Below, piece by piece: positions 39,427-50,608 of a stretch of DNA of 64,000 nucleotides; position 1 is the stretch's first letter; every line of letters starts with the position of its first letter. The notes beneath the pieces were generated by a model. That model was not told the origin of the DNA. It saw only the letters and a program-made list of their open reading frames with translations, and did no database searches. The stretch is from Saprospiraceae bacterium. Its GTDB lineage: Bacteria; Bacteroidota; Bacteroidia; Chitinophagales; Saprospiraceae. The position numbers were made by a program, and so were the translations under genes. The DNA is taken from NCBI GenBank assembly GCA_016710115.1, contig JADJLN010000017.1, forward strand, positions 94,501-158,500, in the 5' to 3' direction.

Positions 39427-40864
39427 TTACTCCTCTCTGTTCCGTTGAAAAACGACAACCTTGTCGAGCGTATCCAGTGGTGAATAGTGCATGTCCAACC
39501 ACGCTGCATAGTCCCCTCGTGGGGTGACCAGATTAAAAAAACAGAAATCAGGTTCAGCTGCAGTGACTTGATTGAATTCTTTAACCGAATCAATTTCCAT
39601 GACCGTTCGGAAGCGGTCATCAAATAACAGACTGGGATGCGGATAGGCGACGGGAGGGTGAACATCCAGTAAAAAATAAAGTGCCTGATAATTCGAGGTA
39701 CCCGTAAAAATCACAGGGTCATCAATTCCGGAAGACCGGATAGTCTGATAGGCTGCCAGGCACGGATCGGGTTTGGAGAAATAATCTTTGTATTGCAAGA
39801 TCCCATTGGTCAGAATAAACAAGCCAAGTAATAGATACCCGATTCGTGGTCGATGCAGCCAGCTCATCCAGCCGGGCAGCCGAATATCGGGATGCCAGAG
39901 CAGCGATGCCAGCATGGCCAGCTGAGGGATCAACGCAATAAAATAATGGCCGAATGCATTTTTTGGCAACATCGCTCCCAAACAGGCCAGTACCAACCAG
40001 ATCAAATAAAACCCGATCATCGGAAATGACCGGAACGGTAAACGGACCAGCGCAACAACAGCTAAAGCGGTGATTAAAAAATACCGGAGAAAAAAATCAG
40101 GGATCATCTGCCATGGAAACGATCTGTGCTCATTTTCCAGATATCGACCCGGCAAAAAAAACTGGTGATCCACGAAGACATCCAATGCACTAGCACGGAA
40201 ATACCATAACATAACCAGGGCCAATGGGACAAAAGAAATCAGCGTCATGACACCTACCTGTGTTATCCGCCGTAAATTATCCCTCTGATCTCTCCTGATC
40301 TTCCACAGTAAAAACAAGCCGAGTGCAACGGCATCAAACAGCACTGCCTGTTTGATCATCAAACCACAACCGATAGCCAGACCAGCCAGTATCATCGATC
40401 CCCACTGCCATGGCCATCGGATATTCAACCAGATCGCCAGGATAGCCAGCGAGGAAAAATAAATCTCCGTGTTCGGTGAAACCCCATAAAACGTGAACAG
40501 AGAGATCATCGCCAGATAAAACATCCCACCCAACCAGGGCGCATGTCCTTTGGGTATCCATCGCCGCTGAATATCATAAATCAGCCAGGCAGTCAACCCG
40601 ATCCAGAGGGCTGTCAATAATCGGAGTAAAAAAATTGAATTTCCAGCGACCTTGATAAATCCGGCATACAATAAAAAGATCCCGATCGGTTTTGTATCGA
40701 ATATGTCCAGCCAGTATTGTTTTCCGTTCAGAATCTCATTTGCGATGACCAGATAGGTGCTCTCATCATGATCAATGAGGGTCGGGAAAAAGGAAAAAAA
40801 ACCGAAATAGGAGCGCAAATGCCAGATAGGCCAGCGCGGTCTGTAGAGGGGTGAGCTTGGACAA
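39427..40864 (-). CDS. GT39-like membrane glycosyltransferase (N-terminal frameshift)
   Basis: About 480 residues, a second ArnT/PMT-type transferase. First loop: IDHDESTYLVIANEILNGKQ and YWLDIFDTKPIGIFLLYAGF, with the conserved acidic pair in DHDES; then a series of membrane helices, and a short C-terminal soluble part (VIFTGTSNYQALYFLLDVHP). The reading frame that would join the first helix (TALAYLAFALLFRFFFLFP) to the loop is interrupted by an A/T-homopolymer near 40795. The start is uncertain: no ATG is available in that frame near the metH stop at 40884; TTG 40864 is used. The gene runs directly after metH on the same strand, perhaps in one transcript. Sugar and acceptor unknown. Confidence 0.75.
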
Positions 40865-40883
40865 AGGGAGTGTTTTCTTGAGG

Positions 40884-43800
40884 TCAGGATAATAACGGGG
40901 CCAACCACCTCCGCGCAGTGTCTTTATTCCATCCCTTCCGGCGGGCATACTCCTCCATCTGATCTTCACCGATCCGGCTGATCGGAAAATACCGGCTTTC
41001 GGGATGACTGAAATAATACCCGCTGACAGATGCAGCAGGATACATCGCAAAGTTTTCTGTAAGTCTGGCTCCTGTTGCTGATTCGACATCCAACAATTGC
41101 CAGATGGTCTGTTTCTCGCTGTGCTCAGGGCAGGCCGGATACCCCGGAGCCGGACGAATGCCCTGATATGCTTCGGCAATCAATTCCGTATTGGTCCATG
41201 TCCGCCCGGCTTCATAACCCCAATAATGTGATCGCACCTGTTCATGCAGCCATTCGGCACCCGCCTCGGCAGGCGATCTGCAAGGGATTTCAGCAAGATC
41301 GCATGATAATCATCATGATCCAATTCAAACCGCTGTACATGTGGCTCAATCCCCAGTCCGGCTGTCACTGCAAAAAAACCGACATGATCCGGTTTGCCTT
41401 TGGATACAGGCGGAATAAAATCCACCAACGAATAGTTGGGTATGCCATCCGCCTTTTTCACCTGTTGCCGGAGAAAATGAACCACCGTCTCCTGGCCGTC
41501 GGCAGTAACAAGGAGATCATCAGATTCCGTACGGGAAACCGGAAAGATCCCCAGGACAGCATGGGCGGTCAACCAACGTTCGTGGATGATCTGATCAAGG
41601 AGCAGTTGAGCATCTGCAAACAAGCGGCTGGCTTCTTCTCCTACGACGGCATCCTGCAGAATATCGGGATATTTTCCCGATAACTGCCAGGTCTGAAAAA
41701 ACGGGGTCCAATCGATATATCCCCGAAGAATGTCCAGATCCAGCTCTTTCAGCACATGCCGACCGGGCAGTTTGGGGATAGGAGGGGTATAGGCCGACCA
41801 GTCCGGTTGGAAAGCATTTCGGCGAGCTTCGTCCAGGCGGAGCAGGTCGCGACTGGATTGACGCTGATCCCGATGTACCCGGATGCGGTCATAATCATCC
41901 CGTGTCTCTTTCAACAACGTTTCTCTCACACCCGCTTCCTTCGTCAACAGGTTGGAAACGACCGGTACGCTTCGTGATGCGTCCAGAACATGAATAACCG
42001 GGCCTGAATACTCGGGTTCGATCTTGACCGCCGTATGCGTTTTGCTTGTCGTGGCTCCACCAATGAGCAATGGCAGATCCATTTTCCGTCGCTGCATCTC
42101 CCGAGCCACATAGACCATCTCGTCCAATGACGGGGTGATCAACCCGCTGAGGCCGATCACGTCCACCCGCTCATCAACGGCAGTTTGCAGGATCTTGTCC
42201 AGCGGCACCATGACCCCGAGATCGATTATATCATAATTGTTGCAACCCAGGACGACACCGACGATATTCTTGCCGATATCATGTACGTCTCCTTTAACGG
42301 TAGCAAGAAGTACTTTCCCTTTGGAAGAGGCATCACCCGCCTTTTTTTCTGCTTCAATAAATGGAGTCAGATAAGCTACAGCCTTCTTCATCACCCGGGC
42401 ACTTTTGACCACTTGAGGGAGAAACATTTGCCCCGACCCGAAGAGATCTCCAACCACATTCATCCCGTCCATCAACGGCCCTTCGATCACCTGGAGCGCT
42501 GCGGACACTTCCTGCCTGGCGAGTTCGGTATCCTCTTCGATAAACTCGTCGATCCCCCTGACCAGGGCATGTTCCATTCGTTTTGCCAGGGGCCAGCTTC
42601 GCCATTCCAGCAGTTTTTCCGGCCGGTCGGTGGTCTCTCCCTGATGCGCCTCCGCATAACTTGTCAATCGCTCCGTCGCATCCGCACGGCGGTTGAACAA
42701 TACGTCTTCGACCAGCACAAGAAGGTCATCCGGTATGTCAGCATACACTGTGATCATCCCCGGATTGACGATACCCATGTCCATCCCGGCCTGAATGGCA
42801 TGATACAGGAAAGCCGAATGCATGGCTTCCCGAACCAGGCTGTTTCCCCTGAAACTGAACGACAGATTACTGACCCCACCACTGATCTTGGCCCCGGGAC
42901 AGCGCTGTTTGATCAGTCGAGTCGCCTCGATATAGTGGATCGCATACTCGTTGTGCTCGGCAATGCCGGTGGCGACAGCGAAAATATTGGGGTCGAAAAT
43001 GATATCCTCAGGGGCGAAATCCAGTTTATTGATCAGCAGCCGATATGCCCGCTCACAAATGCTCACTTTCCGTTCGATGGTATCTGCCTGACCATCTTCA
43101 TCGAATGCCATGACAACCACCGCAGCACCATAGCGCCGTGCTAACCGGGCCTGCCTCAGAAATTCGGGGATGCCCTCCTTCATGGAGATCGAGTTCACCA
43201 CACATTTTCCCTGTACACACTGCAAGCCCGCTTCGATCACACTCCACTTCGAGCTGTCGATCATCACCGGCAGACGGGCGATGTCGGGCTCAGCCATCAT
43301 GAGGTTGAGGAAGCGGACCATGGCCGCCTCACTGTCGAGAAGCCCTTCGTCCATATTGACATCCAGGATCTGAGCACCCCCATCCACCTGGTGTAGAGCA
43401 ACCGTCAAACCTTCCGTGTAGTTGTTCTCCCGGATCAACCGGGCAAATTTTTTGGATCCGGTGACATTGGTTCGTTCGCCGATATTGACAAAATTGGTAT
43501 CGGGACGGATCACCAATGGCTCCAGCCCGGCCAGCCGGGTGTAGGCAAAGGGCACGCTCTTTTTCCTCGGTTTGATGCCGGCGACATGTGCGGCCATATG
43601 GGCAATATGGTCAGGCGTGGTACCACAACACCCACCGACGATATTCACCAGGCCGCTGGTGGCAAAGTCGTCGATATAACCGCACATCTGGTGGGGTGAC
43701 TGATCATATTCCCCCATCTCGTTTGGCAAACCTGCATTGGGATAGGCATGCACGTAACAATCGGCGATCCGACTCAATTCTTCGAGATAGGGCCGCATTT

Positions 43801-44557
43801 CTTTTGCCCCGAGTGCACAGTTCAGGCCGATGCAAAACGGGCGTGCATGCTGGACCGATATCCAGAATGCTTCCACCGTCTGACCGCTCAATGTCCGGCC
43901 ACTGGCATCCGTGATGGTGCCGGAGATCATGATGGGTAAGGAGATATCCCGTTCCTCAAAGAGTTGATCGATGGCAAAAATGGCCGCCTTGGCATTGAGG
44001 GTATCAAAGATGGTTTCAATGAGCAGCAGATCCACTCCACCATCGATCAATCCTCTGACCTGATCGGAATATGCCTGGCGAAGCTCGTCAAATGTCAGGG
44101 CCCGAAATCCGGGGTCATTGACATCCGGAGACAGGGAGAGTGTCCGGTTGGTCGGGCCAATCGCACCGGCGACAAACCGGTTGTGATCCGGATCGGACAC
44201 CATGGCCTCTGCGGCTGCTTCTCTGGCCAAAGTCGCGGCAGCCACATTCATCTCATAAGCGAGATCCTCCATGCCATAATCGGCAAGGGATATGGCATTG
44301 GCGTTAAATGTATTGGTCTCCAGAATATCCGCACCGGCCTGAAGGTATTCCCGGTGAATGTCCAGTATGATCTCCGGCCTGGTCAGACAGAGCAGATCGT
44401 TATTCCCTTTCAGGTCCCGATCCCAGTCACGAAACCGCTCACCCCGATAACCCTCCTCTTCCAGTCTGTATCGCTGGATCATTGTCCCCATCGCACCATC
44501 CAATACCAGGATTCGTTCCTCAAGAGCCTTGAGCAGGTTGTTTTTTTCTTTCGTCAT
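40884..44557 (-). CDS. metH: Cobalamin-dependent methionine synthase (one frameshift)
   Basis: About 1,224 residues, the usual MetH length. It joins homocysteine and methyl-tetrahydrofolate chemistry to make methionine with B12. Domains in order: homocysteine-binding (LVLDGAMGTMIQRYRL, NCALGAKEM and VGGCCGTTPDHIAH carry the zinc cysteines), pterin-binding (NFVNIGERTNVTGSKKFARL, DVNMDEGLLDSEAAM), B12-binding with GDVHDIGKNIVGVVL (DxHxxG) and the SGLITPSLDEM region, and the AdoMet-reactivation domain (GLGIEPHVQRFELDHDDYHA, WLHEQVRSHYWGYEAG, ending RRWLAPLLS). A one-base deletion near 41263 separates the last ~120 residues. Start ATG 44557 (MTKEKNNLL). It begins three bases beyond the stop of the preceding barrel gene. 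Confidence 0.95.
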
Positions 44558-44559
44558 GG

Positions 44560-46350
44560 TTAAAAATCCATTCGCACATCCGGAATATTCCATCGTACAC
44601 CTCCACCGATCATCTGCATGGTTTGTGTCCCGGTTGGCGTTTTTTCTTCCCGTATCATCCAGGAAGCCTGGAGATAGAAATGATAAAACATCTCATAGGT
44701 TGCATCCAAACCGCCGATCAGGACTTCGGTTTTTACACCCTGACCCGTTGTATTCTGATAGTCGCCGATCCTGCTGGTATAGTTGCGCAGCAGATCGCTG
44801 CCATAATTAAGCCCACCTTCATCACGTCCGGTGACAGCGCTGATCAGCCGACCTTCCAAGACCCATTTCGGCGCCGGTTGATAACGTGCACGGAAGATCC
44901 ATTCCTGAAAATTGGCACCCAGAGGATGTGCCAAAGGCATACTGTAATGGGTGTAGTTGCTCAGACTGTCGAAATGCTGATAGGTATAAGGTCGCACACG
45001 GTTATATTCAATCTGGAGATCCAGATGGTCTACTCCTGCTACATCGATCGCTTTCAGGCCGGCCTGGAAACCGTATTTATTTGCCCACCAGCCCTGATTG
45101 TCGAGAAAGATCTCCTTCAGTTTGAATTCATCCAGGATGACCTGTCCATAGAGTTGAAACCGGTTCAGGAATCGCCAGTCGCCATTCAGTCCTACAAGCA
45201 CATTATCCGGGCTACCGGTCAGATGTTCGACACTGCGGTACAGGATCACCGGATTGAGATATTGCCATTCAAACTGCTGGGAACGATTGTAGACGACGGA
45301 CTCGAATAATCCGATATGGACCTGGTCTGACAGATCAATTCCAAGGTAATGGGCTGCCATGTACTTTTTCGGTACAAGACTGCTGCCCTGGATTCCATTT
45401 GCCGAAAAGGCGGCCAGCTCGGCGAATATATTCTGGTAGGTAAACCGGCCGACACGCGTAAGGAATTTAAGATAGAAATAATTGTTCGAAAAATCGGAAA
45501 GCAACAACGAACGATACCCCTGCCCGATGAAATGGCGACCGTGTCCTACCTGAGCGTGGATATGTGGAATGATCCGGAAACCGACATAGCCCCGGGCATT
45601 CAGATAGTCCAACCCATTGTCGATATCCAGCACGCTGCTTTTGTAATTCTTGTACAGCCCGTTTCCCGGCAATGCCTTGTGGTAACTCGTGTAGTCGCGT
45701 ACATAGCTCGGAAAGCGAGCCTGGGTTTCCAGGATTTCTGTCGAGAAATAGATCCGTTCATCCACACCTCCCCGGATGCGAACGCCTCTTTGATTGGCAA
45801 AGAGATAACCTTCCTGTGCAGAGCGACTCAATTGAAGACGGATCAACGGGTTCACCTTGACATAAAAAACTGACGATTGGGTTTCCCAGAGATTGGCGGG
45901 TGTTCGAAAGAACCAGGACCAGACCGGTTTTTTACTCAGCACATACCGGGCATGCTGGTTACTGGCCATCACATGGCTTGTTCCCGTCTGTTCCCTGCCT
46001 TCATAGTCCGTAAACCGGATCGAGAACCGTTGTTTGGTGAATCCTTCGTATGCTCCAGGTTGGACCAGCCATTCGTTGTTGTCCTTATAGATCTCGAAAA
46101 GATCAAGCCGATCCTGCACTCCGATCATGATCTGCGCCGTATCCCAACTCATGGCCAATGCCGCAACCGCATCCCGGTTGAGGGGGTGAAGCCCGGAGGT
46201 CACCAGGCCCCGGTCGCCTGTCTTGGTGATCATTCGTTCGATGATCCAGGCATCGTCCGTTCCGTCGTCCACATGCTGGACCTGGGCAGTCACAGGCAGG
46301 ACCCCACACAGGACGGTGGACAGGAATATGATCTTCCGGATAGGATGCAT
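44560..46350 (-). CDS. Outer-membrane beta-barrel, Wzi/RemB-like
   Basis: A 596-residue protein: signal peptide MHPIRKIIFLSTVLCGVLPVTAQ, an N-terminal region of about 120 residues, then many amphipathic strands of a large outer-membrane barrel: HAQVGHGRHFIGQGYRSLLL, FSNNYFYLKFLTRVGRF, PVILYRSVEHLTGSPDNVL, YGFQAGLKAIDVAGV, NFQEWIFRARYQPAPKWVLE. The GRHFIGQGYRSLLLSD motif is shared with capsule-assembly Wzi-family and RemB-like gliding-associated proteins in Bacteroidota. It might anchor surface polysaccharide or help motility; which is unclear. The minus-strand promoter TATTTTCG lies at 46357-46364 just ahead of ATG 46350. Its stop (44560) lies next to the metH start. Intact. Confidence 0.75.
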   Translation of the reverse strand: MHPIRKIIFLSTVLCGVLPVTAQVQHVDDGTDDAWIIERMITKTGDRGLVTSGLHPLNRDAVAALAMSWDTAQIMIGVQDRLDLFEIYKDNNEWLVQPGAYEGFTKQRFSIRFTDYEGREQTGTSHVMASNQHARYVLSKKPVWSWFFRTPANLWETQSSVFYVKVNPLIRLQLSRSAQEGYLFANQRGVRIRGGVDERIYFSTEILETQARFPSYVRDYTSYHKALPGNGLYKNYKSSVLDIDNGLDYLNARGYVGFRIIPHIHAQVGHGRHFIGQGYRSLLLSDFSNNYFYLKFLTRVGRFTYQNIFAELAAFSANGIQGSSLVPKKYMAAHYLGIDLSDQVHIGLFESVVYNRSQQFEWQYLNPVILYRSVEHLTGSPDNVLVGLNGDWRFLNRFQLYGQVILDEFKLKEIFLDNQGWWANKYGFQAGLKAIDVAGVDHLDLQIEYNRVRPYTYQHFDSLSNYTHYSMPLAHPLGANFQEWIFRARYQPAPKWVLEGRLISAVTGRDEGGLNYGSDLLRNYTSRIGDYQNTTGQGVKTEVLIGGLDATYEMFYHFYLQASWMIREEKTPTGTQTMQMIGGGVRWNIPDVRMDF

Positions 46351-46591
46351 AGACCGCGAAAATAGGGCGCAACTCCAACAATCCCCTTAAATTCTGGTCG
46401 GAGGAGAAATGAGTAAAGCAATTCCGGGAATGGAATGGCTATCCATGCACATGACCAATGTGGATGGACACAACGTTCATCCGGAATACTGCTTCCGGGC
46501 CATGATCCAGATCATCCAGGTCGGAAGCCGGGATTACTGGGAACGGCTTCTGTTAACCCGTATCTTTAGTCCTTTCAATCTATCCGCCCCA

Positions 46592-47460
46592 ATGTCCCCG
46601 TTGGTCCACCGACTGTACATTTCCAGCCTGGTTTCGATTGTCACGATCGTAACGATCTACCTGGCTGTCAATGGATTCCAATATTATAGCACCCCTCTTG
46701 AGGAGCGTTTCTATCATGATCTTCACGATTGGTTCAAACCGTCGGGTGCGTTCGGTCATGGCCTCGGGATCATCGGTACGCTGCTGATCCTGATCGGTGT
46801 TTTCGGGTATATCGCCCGCAAACGTTACCAGTTTTTAGCCCGTTTCGGCCGGTTAAAATACTGGTTGGAGTTTCACATATTCCTATGTACTATTGGTCCG
46901 ATCATGATCCTGTTTCATACGGCATTCAAATTCGGTGGGATCGTATCCATCAGCTTCTGGAGTATGGTCGCTGTTGTGGCCAGTGGGGTCATCGGCCGGT
47001 TTATCTATATCCAGATCCCCCGAACCATCGAGGGTCGGGAATTATCCCTGGAGGAGATCCGTGGGTTGCAGCTGGATCTGTCGGGTACTTTTCAAGAGCT
47101 TCATTCAACATGACCGAACGGCAGGTCGACCAATTGATGGCAGACCATTCAGAGCGCAGCCCATCGATTCGGGAAATCCATTGGCTCGGTATTGGCAAAC
47201 GCACCTGGAAGACCGACGCCGGCTGTCGGCAAAACCATTCTTGAAAGCTCCGGTCTGAGCCGAACAGCCATGAAGACCGTGACCAAGATCATTCGCTCTG
47301 AAATGGTCAAGATCAATCACGGATCGAACGTTTACAGACCATGGTCAAGCTCTTCAAATACTGGCATGTGGCTCACCTCCCATTTGCCCTGATCATGTTG
47401 ATCATCTTGGTCATCCACGTAATTGTTACCCTGCTCTTTGGCTTTAAATGGATCTTTTAA
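46592..47460 (+). CDS. Heme-b-type inner-membrane protein (at least four frameshifts)
   Basis: About 289 residues in several frames. Membrane segments: LYISSLVSIVTIVTIYLAVN, GHGLGIIGTLLILIGVFGYI, WLEFHIFLCTIGPIMILFHT, ISFWSMVAVVASGVIGRFIY, and, after a soluble stretch (VDQLMADHSERSPSIREI, SGLSRTAMKTVTKI), the last helix HVAHLPFALIMLIILVIHVI. Paired histidines in the third segment and in the last one (H-x-x-H and a further H 17 residues on) fit two b hemes across the membrane, as in quinol oxidising cytochrome b subunits. Frames switch near 47110, 47190, 47240 and 47320. Start ATG 46592 is chosen because the upstream in-frame extension is not membrane-like; TATCTTTA at 46561-46568 is a possible promoter. 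It is the first gene of the cytochrome locus and overlaps the next by 13 bases. Confidence 0.65.
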
Positions 47461-48790
47461 TCACCCCACCTATGGAAGAGATCCTTATATACGGCCTTGT
47501 TTTCCTGATCTGTCTGGTCATCGTGATGATCTATATGCGCAAGTTGAAGAAGGCATCAGAAGAGGTGGAGGCAAAAGTCGAACAGGCCAAACAAGACGGT
47601 TTGTACGAACCGGTCTCCTTGCATCCGGTGATCGACCTGAATACCTGCATCGGCAGTGCTGCCTGCGTAGCTGCCTGTCCCGAACAGGACATCCTGGGGT
47701 TAATCCGGGGCAAGGCTTCCCTGGTGAATGCCTCCCATTGCGTGGGTCATGGCGCTTGTTTTCACAGCTGCCCGGTGGAGGCCATCTCCCTGGTGATCGG
47801 TACCGAGAAACGCGGCGTTGACCTGCCACATGTCAACCCCGACTTTGAATCGAATGTACCTGGCATCTATATCGCCGGCGAGCTCGGTGGGATGGGACTG
47901 ATCAAAAACAGTGTGGAGCAGGGACAAGGTGCTGTTGAAAGCATGGTCCGTTCCGGCATACCCAAGGATTCGTCCACCCTGGATCTGGTCGTCGTCGGTG
48001 CTGGTCCAGCCGGTATATCAGCTACACTCACCGCCACCAAACACAAGCTGAATGTGGTGACCCTCGAACAGGATTCACTGGGTGGCACCGTCTTCACTTT
48101 CCCCCGATCCAAGATCGTCATGACGGCACCCATGGACCTGCCCCTCCATGGCAAGGTCAAACTGTTTGACACCAGTAAATCGGAATTGCTCGATCTGTGG
48201 AATGAGGTGTTGGGCAAAAACGATATCCAGATCCGGGAACATGCCAAGGTGGAGGAAATCCGCATGACGAAACAGGGATTCGAGGTGGAGATTAAAAGTG
48301 GGAGAGGTGTTGCTGACCAAACGGGTGCTTCTGGCCATTGGCCGGAGAGGCAGTCCCGAAAGCTCGGTGTCCCGGCGAAGAATGCGAAAAGTCGCCTATC
48401 GGTTACTGGAACCGGAGCTGATCCATGGCGAACAGATTATGGTGGTCGGCGGGGGATTCAGCGATTGAAGCTGCATTGTCCCTGATGGACGAGAACACCG
48501 TTACCCTCTCCTATCGAAAAGAGGCATTTGCCCGGATCAAACCCAAAAACAGAGAAAAAATCCTGGCGGCGATGGAGGAAAAAAAGCTGCATTGCGCCTT
48601 CCTGACCAATCCGGTCCGTATCGAATCAGATGCAGTCATTCTGAAAAATGAAATGGATGAGACCGAGATCAGTGTGCCCAATCAACGGGTTTTCATTTTT
48701 GCCGGAGGCGAGTTGCCACCCAATTCCCCGGAAAAGACAGGCGTCAAGATCACAAAACGGTTCGGATATACGATGAAGAAACATCAGTGA
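47448..48790 (+). CDS. Ferredoxin-domain FAD/NAD(P) oxidoreductase (several frameshifts)
   Basis: About 447 residues. One N-terminal helix (IYGLVFLICLVIVMIYM), then a two-cluster ferredoxin segment: C67-x5-C73-x3-C77-P and C98-x5-C104-x3-C108-P. In both, the usual second Cys is replaced (Ser70, His101). Then NFESNVPGIYIAGELGGMGL and a thioredoxin-reductase-like flavoprotein: VVVGAGPAGISATLTATKHK (FAD, GxGxxG), MTAPMDLPL, AIGRRGSP and VVGGGDSAIEAALSL (NAD(P), GxGxxxxE-type). It likely moves electrons between NAD(P)H and the cytochromes or quinones through the membrane partner upstream. Frames change in 48295-48450 at least four times. Start: ATG 47448 overlapping the previous gene; ATG 47472 (MEEILIYG) is an alternative. 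Cytoplasmic face of the inner membrane is expected. Confidence 0.75.
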
Positions 48791-48796
48791 CCGCGT

Positions 48797-50608
48797 ATGC
48801 GTTGGGTAACCATCATATCGACTTGCCTGTTTCTGTTGGCTTCGCTACAGGCCAACGCTCAGTTGTCGCCCGGCGAGCTGACCCGATCTCATGCCGATCT
48901 GGAAGGTATTCGCAACTGCACCAAATGCCATGTATTGGGCGACAAGGTTTCCAATGACAAATGCCTGGAGTGTCACAAGGATCTCCGGTCGCGCATCCAG
49001 TCGCGCAAAGGGTACCACACTTCACGGGAGGTCAAAGGAAAGGAATGTGCGTCCTGTCACAGCGAACATCATGGTCGCCAGTTTGAGATGATCCGGTTTG
49101 ATCAGAAGACGTTTGACCACAAACTGACCGGCTATGAGTTGACTGGTTCGCACAAGAAGATCGACTGCCGGGAGTGTCACAAACCGGACCTGATCAACGA
49201 CCGCGAGATCCGCGCACGAAAAATACCTTCCTTGGACTTTCCCAGGAATGTGTTGTGTGTCATGAGGATACCCATCAGCGCACCCTGGGTACGGATTGTG
49301 CCTCCTGTCATACCACCGATGCCTTTGCCCCGGCAACCAAATTCGACCACAACAAGTCCGACTTTGCCCTGATCGGAAAACACCGTCAGGTGGATTGCAA
49401 GGCTTGTCACAAAGAAGAAACGCGAGAGGGAAAGAAATTTCAACGATTTGCCGATGTCGCTTTTTCAGAGTGCAGTGCATGCCACACTGATCCACACCAG
49501 AACCGGCTCCTGAATCATTGTAACGAATGCCATACCGAGCAGGGGTTCAGTGATTTTCGCGGAAAAGGACGGTTCAATCACAGCCGACCGCTTTCCCTTG
49601 AAGGGTAAGCACCAGCAGACGGATTGCGCCGCATGTCACGCTCTGGATACCCCTCCCCGTACGCTGTTTCAGGATCGGAAGGGAATTCCGGCTACAGACT
49701 GCATCCAGTGTCATGAAGATACCCATGAAGGCAGGTTTGGTCAGTCATGTGCCAATTGTCACCAGGAAGAGTCCTTCACCTCCATCAAGAATCTGGACCA
49801 GTTCGATCACAGCCTGACCGAATTTGCCCTTGTCGGGAAACACCAGCAGGTCGACTGCCGGGACTGCCATACCGAGAGTTTGCTGGAGCCATTACCACAC
49901 AACACTTGTGCTTCCTGTCACACGGATTATCATGAAGGTCAGTTTGCCCGTGAAGGGGCTGTACGGGATTGTGCAGATTGCCATACTGTACAGGGATTTG
50001 AAGGCAGTCTCTATACGTTTGAAGACCACGCCAAAACGGCTTTCCCACTGGACGGAGCGCATTTGGCTACCCCGTGTTTTGCCTGTCATCTCAAAAAGGA
50101 AAAGTGGGTCTTCCGCGACCTGGGGGGCCAATGTGTGAACTGTCATGATGACATTCACAATGGCCATATCCCCGCGAAATATTACCCGGAAAACAGGTGT
50201 GATCAATGCCATCTGACCTCGCGTTGGCAGGACAGCCGATTCGACCATGACCAAACGCCGTTTCAGCTGCTTGGAATGCATCTTCAGCAAGATTGTCGGT
50301 CCTGTCACATCCCTGAGTCTGGATTTCCGTATGGGAAGTTTGTAGGTTTGGATGCTTCGTGTGTAGCCTGCCATGACAATGTGCATGGACCACAATTTGA
50401 CGAAGACGGAATCACGGATTGCAGGCGATGTCATGGTTTCGAAGGTTGGACTGCCAACTTTTTCAACCATGATCAGACCGACTTTCCACTGGAAGGCCGA
50501 CATGCTGAGATCTCGTGTGACCAATGTCACAAAGAATCGATTCAGAATGGACTACCTTTTGTGCTTTATAAGATCGAACAGTTTGCGTGTATAGATTGTC
50601 ACAAATAG
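48797..50608 (+). CDS. Multiheme c-type cytochrome, 23 CxxCH (two frameshifts)
   Basis: About 603 residues: signal peptide MRWVTIISTCLFLLASLQAN, then 23 CxxCH heme-attachment motifs (4 before the first shift, 5 before the second, 14 after), one per 25 residues. Between them recur D-H and F-P-L-x-G-x-H elements (KFDHNKSDFALIGKHRQVDC, QFDHSLTEFALVGKHQQVDC, FNHDQTDFPLEGRHAEISC), whose histidines are good candidates for distal ligands; this is the pattern of cytochrome c3-family repeat proteins. The first shift is in an A-run near 49230 (RARKNTFLGLSQE), the second near 49585 in NHS..RFPLKGKHQQ. Periplasmic electron relay is the likely role. It starts 6 bases after the oxidoreductase stop and its last 22 bases overlap the next gene. 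Confidence 0.85.

Noticed and set aside
42185..43144. 319-codon plus-strand frame inside metH
   Set aside because: Antisense to conserved MetH domains; a shadow of high-GC coding sequence without own signals.
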